Shown here in pieces: positions 32,406 through 32,521 of a stretch of 32,521 nt of DNA. The notes beneath the pieces are model-generated. The model did not search any database. It was not told where the DNA came from and was given only the letters and a program-made list of their open reading frames with translations. The translations under genes were made by a program, and so were the position numbers. Within the stretch, counting starts at the first letter, position 1. Each line of letters begins with the position of its first letter. Source of the DNA: Desulfonatronum thiodismutans. Lineage in GTDB: Bacteria; Desulfobacterota; Desulfovibrionia; Desulfovibrionales; Desulfonatronaceae. The stretch spans positions 1 to 32,521 of the forward strand of contig NZ_JPIK01000002.1 in assembly GCF_000717475.1 (NCBI RefSeq), given 5' to 3'.

Positions 32406-32521
32406 CCCTTTGAAAAAATAGTCTCGCTTGCCAGGGATTGAGGTGTTGCAATAGCTCCTGACTCTGGTCGAATATAATTTCAATGGTAATGGTCCGCTGA
32501 GACAAATAAAAACGAAGCCCC

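Overview
The window is a GC-rich bacterial chromosome segment. Its gene content suggests an anaerobic, probably sulfate-reducing member of Desulfovibrionales (formerly Deltaproteobacteria). Pointers are a membrane polyferredoxin paired with a Tat-exported DUF362 protein, a nadC-nadA-nadB-UPF0280 cluster, an XRE-cupin/acyl-CoA synthetase pair, a heme-c sensor kinase and a probable small selenoprotein. This placement is inference from family knowledge; no rRNA or marker gene is present.

Layout. (1) 1-1800: a bidirectional terminator, a small exported protein and a VWA-OmpA envelope protein, all on the minus strand. (2) 1963-6231, minus: an atypical sensor kinase, then a polyferredoxin translationally coupled to a DUF362 protein. 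(3) 6349-10830, plus: de novo NAD synthesis (nadC, nadA, nadB) and an ApbE-like UPF0280 gene. A spacer of inverted GATTTC-type hexamers lies between nadC and nadA. (4) 21350 down to 10894, minus: a long run of closely spaced genes. In transcription order these are a 68-codon dual-CXXC protein with an in-frame UGA, pcnB, a DapF-fold racemase/epimerase homologue, a Nudix hydrolase, glgA, a SAP-like cysteine miniprotein, pdxA, a 116-bp dispersed repeat, an XRE-cupin regulator, an acyl-CoA synthetase, a glycosyltransferase ending in an antitoxin-like tail, and a PIN-domain toxin. (5) 23967 down to 21557, minus: a decayed PAS-GGDEF gene coupled to a heme-c sensor histidine kinase. (6) 24298-29091, plus: an RND efflux adaptor and pump, then a YjbQ-family gene; a second inverted copy of the 116-bp repeat follows. 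(7) 30145-29258, minus: an NYN nuclease fused to a cold-shock-like domain. (8) 30307-end: the 3' half of a tRNA-Phe gene with its terminator, a tyrosine integrase and a RelE/ParE-like toxin with XRE antitoxin. This is one end of an integrated element that continues beyond the right edge.

The most interesting points are the candidate selenoprotein at 21144-21350, the glycosyltransferase/VapB-tail fusion next to vapC at 10894-13118, the MITE-like repeat pair, and the tRNA-Phe attachment site that orients the integrated element.
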